Below, piece after piece: positions 1 to 7,200 of a stretch of 10,795 nt of DNA. The notes below the pieces were generated by a model. The model did not search any database and was not told the origin of the DNA. It worked only from the letters and a program-made list of their open reading frames with translations. Source of the stretch: Lysobacterales bacterium (GTDB lineage: Bacteria; Pseudomonadota; Gammaproteobacteria; Xanthomonadales; S139-57). The DNA is taken from assembly GCA_026993285.1 (NCBI GenBank), contig JALWTZ010000425.1, positions 1 to 10,795 of the forward strand, in the 5' to 3' direction. Every line of letters begins with the position of its first letter. Positions within the stretch are counted from its first letter, which is position 1. The translations under genes were made by a program, and so were the position numbers.

Positions 1-377
1 TCGACAATGCGGTGGAAGCCCACCTGCTGGCCTGGGACTGTCTGCGAAACAAACCTTCCGCCTGTGCCGGCAAGGCCTATTTCATCTCCCAGGACGACCC
101 GCGACCGCAAGCGGAAATCATCAACAGCCTGCTGGCCACCCAGGGCGTGCCGCCGGTGGAACGGTCATTGCCCCTGCCTGTGGCCCGCGTACTGGGGCAT
201 GCCATGGAACTGGCCTGGGCCCTGCTGCCCCTGCCGGGCGAGCCACCACTGACCCCGTTTCTGGTGGAGCAGCTCTCCTCGGCGCACTGGTATGACATCA
301 GCGCCGCCAAAAACGATTTTGGCTATCAGCCCCGGATCAGTATTGAAGAGGGCCTGTCCCGCCTGCGTCACGCCTGA
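1..377 (+). CDS. oleD: NAD-dependent 3-beta-HSD/epimerase family protein, C-terminal part (probably OleD)
   Basis: The left window edge cuts this gene; about 125 C-terminal residues remain, read in the frame starting at base 3 and ending at TGA 375-377. The segment DNAVEAHLLA, followed by GKAYFISQDDP, INSLLATQGVPPV, GEPPLTPFLVEQL and HWYDISAAKNDFGYQPRISIEEGLSRL, matches the C-terminal substrate-binding half of extended short-chain dehydrogenases of the 3-beta-HSD type. The GEPPLT and HWYDISAA...LGY-like blocks are what I remember of OleD, the NADPH-dependent 2-alkyl-3-oxoalkanoate reductase of head-to-head olefin synthesis (OleABCD). The Rossmann domain and YxxxK catalytic site lie outside the window, so activity cannot be judged. 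Its end overlaps the end of the opposite-strand plsB by 10 bp. Family membership is firm; the OleD assignment is inference from similarity, and another sterol-dehydrogenase-like reductase is the alternative. Confidence 0.65.
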   Translation, partial: DNAVEAHLLAWDCLRNKPSACAGKAYFISQDDPRPQAEIINSLLATQGVPPVERSLPLPVARVLGHAMELAWALLPLPGEPPLTPFLVEQLSSAHWYDISAAKNDFGYQPRISIEEGLSRLRHA

Positions 378-2833
378 GGTTTTTCCGGCTCGGGAATGCA
401 GCGCAGGATGCCGTGGCGCAAGGACTGGCTCAAGGCCAGCTTGCTTTTTTCCAGCACCTCGGTCAACCGCTCATCAAACTCCAGGGCGTTGTCCGCATTG
501 GGCCAGACCACCCCTTCCCGGCGCAGGGTGGCGATAAAGGTGCGAAACAGACTGCGTTCGAAATATTCCGGGGCGGAGAACTCCTGCACCAGCGCGATCT
601 TGCGTGCCGTCTCCTGGCTCAGCCGTTCCAGTTCACTGGTACTCAAACAACCACTGCCATGGCGCACCAAGACGGAAATCACCAGAAAATACCGTTCCAG
701 CGTGCGCACCAGGTTCTGACTCAAAGTGGCCATGAACACGGCCTTGAACTGGCCGGCTTCCGCCCGCTCCAGCTGGCCATCACCCTTGCGGGCCAACAAA
801 CCTTCCTCCACAAAGGTTTCCACGGTTTGCTGCAGCAGGGTGGCAAAGACATCCACCGTCCAGGGTAGAAAATATTCCTCTGCCAGATAAGGATAGACAC
901 GCCGACCCAGCGTGATGATTTCTTCAGCCATGAAACGGCGGTTATGAACAAAAAACCCGGCTACCCAGGCCGGTAACACAAAGGCATGCAAGGTGTTGTT
1001 ACTGAAATAACTCAGCAACAGGGCCTGCTGTGGTGGTGTACTGACCACATCCCCCAGCGGGTGTGGCTGCCTTTGGATGAAACCCAGCCGCTGACAAAGT
1101 TCCAGCATGTCGGGTACCGGCATTTCGGTACAGAGAATACCGGCCTGCCCCGGTGTCTTCAGCAGCAGGCGCCGGCTCCAGTACAGGCTTTCCTGCATTT
1201 CCGCCTCGTCCATGGTTTGCTTCGGGGTGGACAGCAGCGTCTGTGCCACCAGATTAACCGGATTGACATGGGCGGTGGCATTGATGTGCTCCATGATGCG
1301 GCGGGCCAGTTCATCCACGGTGGCTACCACCCAGTCCGGGCGTTCGTCGGCTGCCGGCGCCTGATCCCGCCAGCCCGGTTCATGCTTGTCCAGCAGGCGA
1401 TCCAGGGCGATGGGATCACCAAAACTGACATGCACCTGGCCGAAATAATCCTTGACCACCCGCCAGGTTTTCAGCAGCGAGAGCAAGCTTTCCTTGGTCT
1501 TGGCCGCGCCGGAAAGCTCTCGAATATAGCTGTTGCCCTCGGCCAGCTTCTCGTAACCGATGTAGACCGGCTGGAACACCAGTGGCTTGTCGTGCTCGCG
1601 CAAATAGCTGCGCACCGTCATCGACAGCATGCCGGCCTTGGGCTGAAGCAACTTGCCGGTACGGCTGCGCGTGCCTTCGACAAAATACTCCATGGCCACG
1701 CCGCGGCGCAGAATTTCGGCCACATACTGGTGGAACACCGCCGAGTACAGCCGGTTGTTGCGGAAACTGCGGCGTATGTAGAACGCCCCGCCCTTGCGCA
1801 GGAAAATGCCGATAATCGGCAGGTTGAGATTGATGCCGGCGGCAATGTGCGGTGGTACCAGGCCCTGGCGAAAGAGGATGTAGGACATCAACAAATAGTC
1901 GAAATGACTGCGGTGACAGGGCACATAGACCAGATTGTGTTCATGGGCCAGGCCGTGCAGCCGTTCCGCATGATGGACATCGATACCATCGTAGACCCGG
2001 TTCCAGAACCACGTCAGCAACCGCTCGCCCAGGCGGACCATGGTGTAGGAATAGTCCGCTGCAATTTCCAGGGCATAGTTGCGCGCTTCCTTGCGTGCCT
2101 TGTCCACGGAAATGCCCCGTTTCTCGGCTCGCGCCTGAATGGCGGCCTGCACCATGGGGCTATCCAGCAGGGTGTTGACCAGGGTACGGCGGTGGGAAAG
2201 GTCCGGGCCGATGGCCGCCTCACGCATGTTGCGCAGGCGCTGGCGCAGCAGCACCGTGGCCTTGCGCCGGCTGCGCTGACCCACCTCTTCCTGCAGTGCC
2301 TTCAGCGACAGGGGCTGGCCGAACTGCACCTGTGTTTGCCGACCATGCACCAGCAGGCTGAACAAGCGGCGAATGGGTCCGCCGATGGCCCAGTCTTCCG
2401 AAAACAGCACCTGCCACCACTTCCAGTCCCGTTCAGGCGCACGACCCACCAGGATGCTCACCGGCAGCAGCAACACATCCTCCCCCGTACTCGCGACCTG
2501 CCTGTCCAGCGCTTCCAGGGTCTTGGAAAGCTGGTGTGGGCTGGGCCGGCGAATCATCCAGCCACGGGACTGGCGCAAGGCAAAAAAACGCTTCTCCGGC
2601 AGTTGGCTGGCCATTTCCGGTGGCCAGGGGTCAAACGGGCCTGGCAAACCCATGCGTGCACAGGCCTCCATCAACACATGGCGCATGCTCAGGCCATCCC
2701 GCTCCAGCACATAGCAGACAGCCTTGCCTTCAGGCAGTGCCAATGCGACCGGGTCCTCCGGAATGATCTGGATGGAAACCAGTTTGCGCAACAGGCGGGA
2801 AACCAGCCGCTGACGCCAGGAAGGTCTGTTCAT
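368..2833 (-). CDS. plsB: Glycerol-3-phosphate 1-O-acyltransferase PlsB
   Basis: PlsB is the membrane-associated enzyme that acylates sn-glycerol-3-phosphate at position 1 from acyl-ACP or acyl-CoA, the first step of phospholipid synthesis. The 821-residue product (E. coli PlsB has about 807) shows all four acyltransferase motifs in order: HRSHFD at 307-312 (catalytic His307 and Asp312), GGAFYIRRSF at 348-357 (glycerol-phosphate-binding Arg), FVEGTRSRTGK at 384-394, and FQPVYIGYE at 420-428. The start at 2833 gives the expected N-terminus MNRPSWRQRLVSRLLRKL and has AAGG about 7 bases upstream. The frame stays open to 2935, but those 34 extra residues (Cys-rich, unlike PlsB) cover the divergent gene's start and are unlikely to be translated. 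The gene ends inside the end of the oleD-like gene (10 bp tail-to-tail overlap) and is divergent from the DUF1415 gene. Product identity is essentially certain; the start is likely. Confidence 0.96.
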   Translation of the reverse strand: MNRPSWRQRLVSRLLRKLVSIQIIPEDPVALALPEGKAVCYVLERDGLSMRHVLMEACARMGLPGPFDPWPPEMASQLPEKRFFALRQSRGWMIRRPSPHQLSKTLEALDRQVASTGEDVLLLPVSILVGRAPERDWKWWQVLFSEDWAIGGPIRRLFSLLVHGRQTQVQFGQPLSLKALQEEVGQRSRRKATVLLRQRLRNMREAAIGPDLSHRRTLVNTLLDSPMVQAAIQARAEKRGISVDKARKEARNYALEIAADYSYTMVRLGERLLTWFWNRVYDGIDVHHAERLHGLAHEHNLVYVPCHRSHFDYLLMSYILFRQGLVPPHIAAGINLNLPIIGIFLRKGGAFYIRRSFRNNRLYSAVFHQYVAEILRRGVAMEYFVEGTRSRTGKLLQPKAGMLSMTVRSYLREHDKPLVFQPVYIGYEKLAEGNSYIRELSGAAKTKESLLSLLKTWRVVKDYFGQVHVSFGDPIALDRLLDKHEPGWRDQAPAADERPDWVVATVDELARRIMEHINATAHVNPVNLVAQTLLSTPKQTMDEAEMQESLYWSRRLLLKTPGQAGILCTEMPVPDMLELCQRLGFIQRQPHPLGDVVSTPPQQALLLSYFSNNTLHAFVLPAWVAGFFVHNRRFMAEEIITLGRRVYPYLAEEYFLPWTVDVFATLLQQTVETFVEEGLLARKGDGQLERAEAGQFKAVFMATLSQNLVRTLERYFLVISVLVRHGSGCLSTSELERLSQETARKIALVQEFSAPEYFERSLFRTFIATLRREGVVWPNADNALEFDERLTEVLEKSKLALSQSLRHGILRCIPEPEKPQA

Positions 2834-2899
2834 GCCAAGCCTTGCGATTCGCCTTGAAGCGAGGCAATGTACTGGGCAGACCGCACAAAGGCAAGTACC

Positions 2900-3454
2900 A
2901 TGCCCCATCCGGACCAACCGCTTAAAGCCATGCAAGCCTGGGTGGAAACCTGGGTGATTGGCCAGAACCTCTGCCCCTTTGCCCGCCCGTCAGTGGAAAA
3001 GGGCGGCCTCTGCCTGCGTTTGTCCAGCGGTGCCGATGCCGAAACACGCCTGCTGGAACTGATGCAACTGATTCGGGACATGAACAACCGGCCGGAGAAG
3101 GAATCCGCCCTGCTGATCCTGCCGCAACTGACGGATTTCGATGTTTTTCTCGACGAGCTGGCGCTGGCCGAAGCCTTGCTGGAAGCCGAAAACCTGAGTG
3201 ACTACTGGCAACTGGCCAGCTTCCACCCCGACTACCTCTTTGAAGGTGAAGCCGTTGACGATGCCAGCCACTACACCAACCGCGCACCCTACCCGGCCTG
3301 GCACCTGCTGAGGGAGGCGGTCATGTCACAAGCCACGGCAGGCATTCAGGATCCACTGGCCATTCCGGAACGCAACATGCGCCGCATGCGCACACTGGGG
3401 GTTGATAAAATCCGGCAAATACTGGCAGAACTGCAGGTTCGCCCCAAGCCATGA
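2900..3454 (+). CDS. DUF1415 family protein
   Basis: This 184-residue soluble protein of unknown function matches the DUF1415 family, widespread in gamma- and betaproteobacteria. The hallmarks visible are VIGQNLCPFARP at 19-30, with a Cys-Pro pair in a helix-like context; ASFHPDYLFEG at 106-116; DDASHYTNRAPYP at 120-132; HLLREAV at 135-141; and IPERN at 155-159. The many conserved His, Asp, Asn and Arg residues suggest an enzyme or ligand-binding protein, but no reaction is known to me. ATG at 2900 is preferred because AAAGG lies 8 bases before it; an in-frame ATG at 2867 would add 11 residues and lacks such a site. No signal peptide is seen. The gene shares a 66-bp divergent gap with plsB and its stop directly abuts the stop of the leftward FrnE-like gene. 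Confidence 0.88.
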   Translation: MPHPDQPLKAMQAWVETWVIGQNLCPFARPSVEKGGLCLRLSSGADAETRLLELMQLIRDMNNRPEKESALLILPQLTDFDVFLDELALAEALLEAENLSDYWQLASFHPDYLFEGEAVDDASHYTNRAPYPAWHLLREAVMSQATAGIQDPLAIPERNMRRMRTLGVDKIRQILAELQVRPKP

Positions 3455-4201
3455 TCAACAGGGCAGACCTGTTTCCGTACCGGCCGGAAACAAGGCCTGA
3501 TCGAACTGTCGGAACAGGGCATCCCGACTGACCATGCCACGAACCTCCCACTGGCGATTGATCCTCAAGCGGGGCAAGGTTCGTGCTTCGTCATTCGGCA
3601 CCCAGGACTGCCGCTGGCTCTCAAGAATGCGCGCAATGCGCGCATCCTCTTTCGCCATGCGAATGCTTTCATCATCCATACCCAGGCACAGGGCCAGCGA
3701 CCGCAATACCTCCCAGCGACTGATGTCCATATTCTCCTGAAACAGGGCCTGATAGATCATTTCACCCAGGGCATGCTGCAAGCCCTGCTCCTGCGCCACC
3801 AGCATCAAGCGCCAGGCCGCACCGGGATGCGGCAGATGCCCCAAGGTCAGCAGATTCAGGCTCAGATCCTCGCGCAAGGCAGAAAGTTGCAACTGGTTGA
3901 ACACCTGCTGCGGGTTGTCGTATTCCTTGAAGTGCCTGCGTATCCAGTCACTGAACGGTGCGCCCGCTGGTGGCAAATCCGGGAACAGCGGCTGCCAGGT
4001 CCACAGTACCTGTACCGGTGCATAGAGTGAACCCAGTACCTGGTCCAGCCGCCGCTTGAACACATAGCACCAGGGGCAGATCAGGTCGGTATGGAACTCC
4101 AGCTCCAGCGTACGCGGCTCTTCCCGTGGTATCGGGCGCTCCAGAACCGTTGTACGCGTCCCACGCGCCCCGAGCGTCGAAAAAGGTGATGAATCTTTCA
4201 T
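3455..4201 (-). CDS. DsbA-family (FrnE-like) thioredoxin-fold oxidoreductase
   Basis: This is a predicted dithiol-disulfide oxidoreductase or isomerase of the DsbA/FrnE branch of the thioredoxin fold. With the start at 4201 it has 248 residues. The first strand and redox motif read TLELEFHTDLICPWC, placing Cys42-Pro-Trp-Cys45 at the usual position. A helical insertion follows (about 80-190), and then TLPRLRINRQWEVRGMVS at 208-225, where Pro210 should be the cis-proline opposite the active site. FrnE proteins usually have V-P-F/T there, so Leu-Pro is a mild variation. No signal peptide is seen, so a cytoplasmic location is likely. The family normally starts a few residues before the first strand; here about 30 extra residues precede it. 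In-frame ATGs at 4219, 4240 and 4264 are also possible, and none has a good ribosome site. The frame remains open far into the opposite-strand neighbour, but that is its shadow. Fold and active site are sure; substrate and start are not. Confidence 0.85.
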   Translation of the reverse strand: MKDSSPFSTLGARGTRTTVLERPIPREEPRTLELEFHTDLICPWCYVFKRRLDQVLGSLYAPVQVLWTWQPLFPDLPPAGAPFSDWIRRHFKEYDNPQQVFNQLQLSALREDLSLNLLTLGHLPHPGAAWRLMLVAQEQGLQHALGEMIYQALFQENMDISRWEVLRSLALCLGMDDESIRMAKEDARIARILESQRQSWVPNDEARTLPRLRINRQWEVRGMVSRDALFRQFDQALFPAGTETGLPC

Positions 4202-4249
4202 GCCCGGGTTAACGGCCATAACACTGAAGACTTGAGCCATAGCCCGCAT

Positions 4250-4278
4250 TTGGCCCACATGCATTTCTGCGCTAGAAT
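4250..4278 (+). promoter_or_regulatory. Sigma-70-like promoter for the 4334-8492 operon
   Basis: TTGGCC (4250-4255, 4 of 6 matches to TTGACA) is separated by 17 bases from TAGAAT (4273-4278, 5 of 6 to TATAAT). Transcription would begin near 4285 and give a leader of about 50 bases before the ATG at 4334, which has GGAG 9 bases upstream (4321-4324). It is the best promoter-like match I saw in the window, and it stands where the run of seven rightward genes begins. It lies just upstream of the divergent FrnE-like gene and covers the alternative upstream starts of that gene. Inferred from sequence only. Confidence 0.5.
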
Positions 4279-4333
4279 GGGCTAGGGTGTATGCCCATAA
4301 AAAAACAATACCAACCAATCGGAGTAACAACAG

Positions 4334-5224
4334 ATGCGTGCAAAACGGTGGTTTTTCGCCGTGCTGCTGGCCCTGCCCCTGTCCTTGCAGGCGGCACCGA
4401 TGGGCTATGCCATCAACTCCGATGCCGCCGATAACGCGGACAACCTGCTGCAAATCGATCTGGCCACCGGTGAGTATACGGTCATCGGCAAGTTGCAAGT
4501 CCCCTTTGTGGACACCGAAGGGCTGGCACTGGCCGAGGACCAGACCCTCTACGCAGTAGATGACAACACCGATACCCTGCTCACCCTGAGTACCAGTACC
4601 GGCATTGCCCAACCCGTCAATGGAGAGCAGGGCAACCTGGGCATCACCACTCCATCCGGCGACTATGGCCTGACCTTTACCTGCGGCGGGCAACTGGTCA
4701 TGAGCTCCGACCAGACCCGTCTGGCCTACCGTATTGATCTGTCCAACGGGCGAGCAACCCAGCGTAGCCTGAGTATTGACAGCGGGCTGACCGCACTGGC
4801 CACCTGGGGTGAACAAATCTACGGCGTGGGCGTGGATGGAGATGAGAACCTCTACCTTCTCGACCCGGACACCGGCAACCTCAAGCGTATCGGCGCACTG
4901 GGCACGCCCACATTCAACGATGCCGGCATGGCCTTCGATACGGACGGCCAGCTCTGGCTGGTGACTGATGGCACCGTTACCAGCAACAACCAGGTCCAGT
5001 ACGGACCCAGCAAGATCTACAAGGTCGATACCCAAACCGGCCAGGCCACATTCGTGGCCGACACGATTGGTGGTGTCGAATCTTTGGCCATTGCTGCAGC
5101 CACGGGCTGTGATCGCGCCCCTGGAGCTACGCCTGTACCCACCCTGACCTTACTGAACAAAATTCTTCTTTCCCTGCTGCTAGCCTTGTTGGCCGTGGGC
5201 TTTCTGCCCCGCAAAACCAACTGA
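4334..5224 (+). CDS. Secreted repeat (beta-propeller-like) protein with IPTL-CTERM-like sorting tail
   Basis: A 296-residue exported protein. Residues 1-20 form a Sec signal peptide (MRAKRW, a hydrophobic stretch, then LQA before APM). The mature part has repeated units of the form L-Y-x-hydrophobic-D-x-x-T-G-x-x-x-x-I-G at about 38-52, 130-146, 173-190 and 228-243 (for example IDLATGEYTVIG and LDPDTGNLKRIG). These are typical of beta-propeller blades. Cys117 and Cys259 could form a disulfide. The C-terminus at 268-296 has Val-Pro-Thr-Leu, a hydrophobic helix (about 276-290) and a short basic tail (RK), which is the layout of IPTL-CTERM sorting signals handled by exosortase-type transpeptidases. 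The usual Trp-Gly after IPTLxx is replaced here by Leu-Asn. GGAG at 4321-4324 supports the start. It leads the operon, 16 bp before the SYLF gene. Export and tail architecture are well supported; its function is unknown. Confidence 0.72.
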   Translation: MRAKRWFFAVLLALPLSLQAAPMGYAINSDAADNADNLLQIDLATGEYTVIGKLQVPFVDTEGLALAEDQTLYAVDDNTDTLLTLSTSTGIAQPVNGEQGNLGITTPSGDYGLTFTCGGQLVMSSDQTRLAYRIDLSNGRATQRSLSIDSGLTALATWGEQIYGVGVDGDENLYLLDPDTGNLKRIGALGTPTFNDAGMAFDTDGQLWLVTDGTVTSNNQVQYGPSKIYKVDTQTGQATFVADTIGGVESLAIAAATGCDRAPGATPVPTLTLLNKILLSLLLALLAVGFLPRKTN

Positions 5225-5240
5225 AACCGGAGTTTGAACC

Positions 5241-5933
5241 ATGCGCAAAACCATTTGGGTACTGAGTGCCCTGCTATTCGGCTTGCTGCTGCAACTGCCG
5301 GCCTGGGCACAGGGTAAATATCTGAGCAAGACCGAAGACGCCATCGAGATTCTCAACCAGTTGACGGAAATCCCCGAAGACGGCATTCCGGAAAAACTGC
5401 TGCAGTCGGCAGAAGGCATTGCCGTCATCCCCGATGTCGTCAAGGCCGGGCTGGTCTTTGGCGGGCGCTTCGGCAAGGGCCTGCTTTCGGTACGTCGCGA
5501 AGATGGTAGTTGGAGTCACCCCATCTTCATCACCCTGGCCGGTGGCAGTATCGGTTTTCAGGCCGGCGTGCAATCCACCGATGTGATTCTGGTATTCAAG
5601 ACACGCCGCAGCATTGAGGGCATCGTCAAGGGTAAATTCACCCTGGGCGCTGATGCCGCCGTCGCCGCAGGGCCGGTCGGGCGCAACGCGCAAGCCGCCA
5701 CCGATGCCCAACTGAAAGCGGAAATCTACTCCTATTCCCGTTCTCGCGGCCTGTTTGCCGGCCTGTCCATCGACGGGTCAGTGCTGCAGGTCGATTACGA
5801 TGCCATCGAGGCCGTCTACGGCGATGGCGTTACCCCAAGAAGGGTATTCAAGGGCAAAGTACGCAACAAGCCGGGTATTATCACCGACTTTCGTGATACG
5901 CTCGAAGAACTCACCGCCAAGACGGAGAAATAA
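5241..5933 (+). CDS. SYLF (Ysc84-type) domain protein, exported
   Basis: A 230-residue protein with a Sec signal peptide (MRKTIWVLSALLFGLLLQLP, cleavage near AWA-Q at 24) followed by a SYLF/Ysc84 domain. Diagnostic blocks are AEGIAVIPDVVKAGLVFGG (57-75), SWSHPIFITLAGGSIGFQAG (90-109), GADAAVAAGPVGR (136-148), and YSYSRSRGLFAGLSIDG (163-179). In eukaryotes SYLF domains bind phosphoinositides and actin; bacterial members are mostly periplasmic or lipid-anchored with no settled role. No lipobox cysteine is present, so this one should be soluble in the periplasm or membrane-associated through the domain itself. GGAG lies 8 bases before the ATG. It sits 16 bp after the sorting-tail gene and 2 bp before tatA, so co-transcription with tatABC is very likely. 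It is not itself a Tat substrate: the signal peptide has no twin arginine. Confidence 0.9.
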   Translation: MRKTIWVLSALLFGLLLQLPAWAQGKYLSKTEDAIEILNQLTEIPEDGIPEKLLQSAEGIAVIPDVVKAGLVFGGRFGKGLLSVRREDGSWSHPIFITLAGGSIGFQAGVQSTDVILVFKTRRSIEGIVKGKFTLGADAAVAAGPVGRNAQAATDAQLKAEIYSYSRSRGLFAGLSIDGSVLQVDYDAIEAVYGDGVTPRRVFKGKVRNKPGIITDFRDTLEELTAKTEK

Positions 5934-5935
5934 CC

Positions 5936-6151
5936 ATGGGCATCAGTGTGACGCAACTGTTAATTGTACTGGCCATCGTTGCCTTGCTGTTTGGCACCAA
6001 GCGCCTGCGCAATATCGGTACGGATCTGGGTGCGGCCATCAAAGGCTTCAAAAAAGGCATGCAGGAAGAGGATGGCGAACTACCCAAGCTGGAACAGGAA
6101 GAAACCACCAAGGAAACCCTGCAGGAAAAACAGCAGGAAAAACAGGATTGA
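5936..6151 (+). CDS. tatA: Twin-arginine translocase subunit TatA
   Basis: TatA is the small inner-membrane protein that oligomerises to form the passage for folded proteins of the Tat pathway. The 71 residues show the standard build: a short periplasmic N-terminus (MGISVTQ), one transmembrane helix at about 5-19, the hinge FG at 19-20, an amphipathic helix TKRLRNIGTDLGAAIKGFKK at 21-40, and a charged Glu/Gln/Lys-rich tail. The match to E. coli TatA around FGTK-L--IG-DLG--IKGFKK is nearly complete. The start has GGAG (5924-5927) inside the end of the SYLF gene, whose stop is 2 bp upstream. Translational coupling with that gene is likely. Confidence 0.97.
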   Translation: MGISVTQLLIVLAIVALLFGTKRLRNIGTDLGAAIKGFKKGMQEEDGELPKLEQEETTKETLQEKQQEKQD

Positions 6152-6154
6152 ACC

Positions 6155-6445
6155 GTGTTCGACATCGGTTTTTCCGAAATCGCCCTGCTGTTGATCATCG
6201 GCCTGCTGGTGCTCGGCCCGGAACGCCTGCCCAGGGTTGCACGTACCCTGGGTCTGTATGTGCGCAAGGCACGGCAGAGCTGGTATGCCGTCAAATCGGA
6301 AATCGATCGTGAACTGGCTGCGGAAGAGGTCAAGAAAACCCTGCTCGACCCCGCCAGCCTGCAACAACCGCTGAAAGAACTGCAAGACGAATTGCAACGG
6401 CCTATTGATGCCCCGTCCCGGCACGACCCTGACCAGCAGCCATGA
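6155..6445 (+). CDS. tatB: Twin-arginine translocase subunit TatB
   Basis: TatB joins TatC to form the receptor that recognises twin-arginine signal peptides. The product starts MFDIGFSEIALLLIIGLLVL, with the conserved Glu8 in the membrane helix, then GPERLPRVAR (21-30), the hinge and amphipathic helix that separate TatB from TatA. At 96 residues it is much shorter than E. coli TatB (171), mainly in the variable C-terminal tail; short TatB proteins are common. It uses a GTG start at 6155, chosen because MFDIGFSE is the invariant N-terminus and AGGA (6144-6147) lies 7 bases upstream. tatA ends 3 bp before it, and its stop overlaps the tatC start as ATGA. Confidence 0.96.
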   Translation: MFDIGFSEIALLLIIGLLVLGPERLPRVARTLGLYVRKARQSWYAVKSEIDRELAAEEVKKTLLDPASLQQPLKELQDELQRPIDAPSRHDPDQQP

Positions 6446-7197
6446 GTGAACCCCAAGCCGAAGAAGGCCAGAGCTTTATTTCGCATCTGGTGGAATTGCG
6501 CAGCCGTCTGTTGCGCGCAGTGGTGGCCGTGCTATTGCTGAGTATTGGATTGCTGCCGTTCTCAGACCAGCTCTACCACTTCATCTCCGAACCACTGCTG
6601 CGTTTTCTGCCCGAAGGCAGCGGCATGATCGCCATCGATGTGGCCGCCCCCTTTTTCACCCCCATCAAGCTGACCGTGCTCACCGGCCTGTTTCTGGCCA
6701 TGCCGGTTGTCATCTACCAGCTATGGGCCTTCGTGGCACCTGGCCTGTACAAGCATGAAAAGCGGCTGGCCGTGCCCTTGCTGATTTCTGCAGTCATCCT
6801 GTTCTACCTCGGCGTGGCTTTCGCCTATTTCGTGGTCTTTCCCCTGGCCTTTGCCTTCTTTGTCGGCACGACGCCCGAGGGCGTGGCCATGATGACCGAC
6901 ATCAGCCGTTATCTCGATTTTGTCCTGCTGCTGTTTTTTGCCTTCGGCATGGCCTTCGAAGTGCCCATCGCCACCATCTTGCTGGTGGCCACCGGTATCA
7001 CGGACGCCGAAACACTGGCTGGAAAACGGGCCTATGTGATCGTGGCCGCCTTTGCCATCGGCATGGTACTGACCCCACCAGATGCTATCTCCCAAACCCT
7101 GCTGGCCGTACCCATGTGGCTGCTGTTCGAACTGGGCATCGTGTTTTCCCGCCTGCTGATCCGCAAGCCGGTGGATTCGGATGCAGAAATGGAATGA
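6442..7197 (+). CDS. tatC: Twin-arginine translocase subunit TatC
   Basis: TatC is the six-helix inner-membrane core of the Tat translocase and the primary binding site for twin-arginine signals. The 251-residue product has the cytoplasmic N-terminal motif SFISHLVELRSRLLR (11-25), then hydrophobic helices. The loop FVAPGLYKHEKR (97-108) places Glu106 at the position of E. coli Glu103, and FEVP (172-175) places Glu173 at the Glu170 position. LTPPDAISQ (210-218) leads into the last helices. Length and motifs fit the family, so it should be functional. The ATG overlaps the tatB stop by 4 bp. The next gene begins 3 bp after its stop, so the operon does not end with tatC. Confidence 0.98.
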   Translation: MSEPQAEEGQSFISHLVELRSRLLRAVVAVLLLSIGLLPFSDQLYHFISEPLLRFLPEGSGMIAIDVAAPFFTPIKLTVLTGLFLAMPVVIYQLWAFVAPGLYKHEKRLAVPLLISAVILFYLGVAFAYFVVFPLAFAFFVGTTPEGVAMMTDISRYLDFVLLLFFAFGMAFEVPIATILLVATGITDAETLAGKRAYVIVAAFAIGMVLTPPDAISQTLLAVPMWLLFELGIVFSRLLIRKPVDSDAEME

Positions 7198-7200
7198 ATC

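Noticed and set aside
986..2857. Long rightward open frame of 623 codons
   Set aside because: It is antisense to plsB, whose four acyltransferase motifs are intact; the residues are rich in Gln, His and Gly with no recognisable motif, as expected of a shadow frame in GC-rich DNA.
3081..3102. Shared peptide MNNRPEK and the string AACCGGCCGGA in the DUF1415 gene and again in speE (near 9579-9600)
   Set aside because: The match is very short, lies in unrelated folds and stops at once on both sides; chance in GC-rich coding DNA is the simplest reading.
4202..5035. N-terminal extension of the FrnE-like reading frame to 526 residues
   Set aside because: The extension is antisense to the well-supported secreted repeat protein at 4334-5224 and shows no domain; the thioredoxin fold starts only near residue 30 of the 4201 start.
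4334..5933. Possible Tat substrates encoded beside tatABC
   Set aside because: Both exported proteins have ordinary Sec signals without a twin-arginine motif, so they are not evident cargo of the neighbouring translocase.
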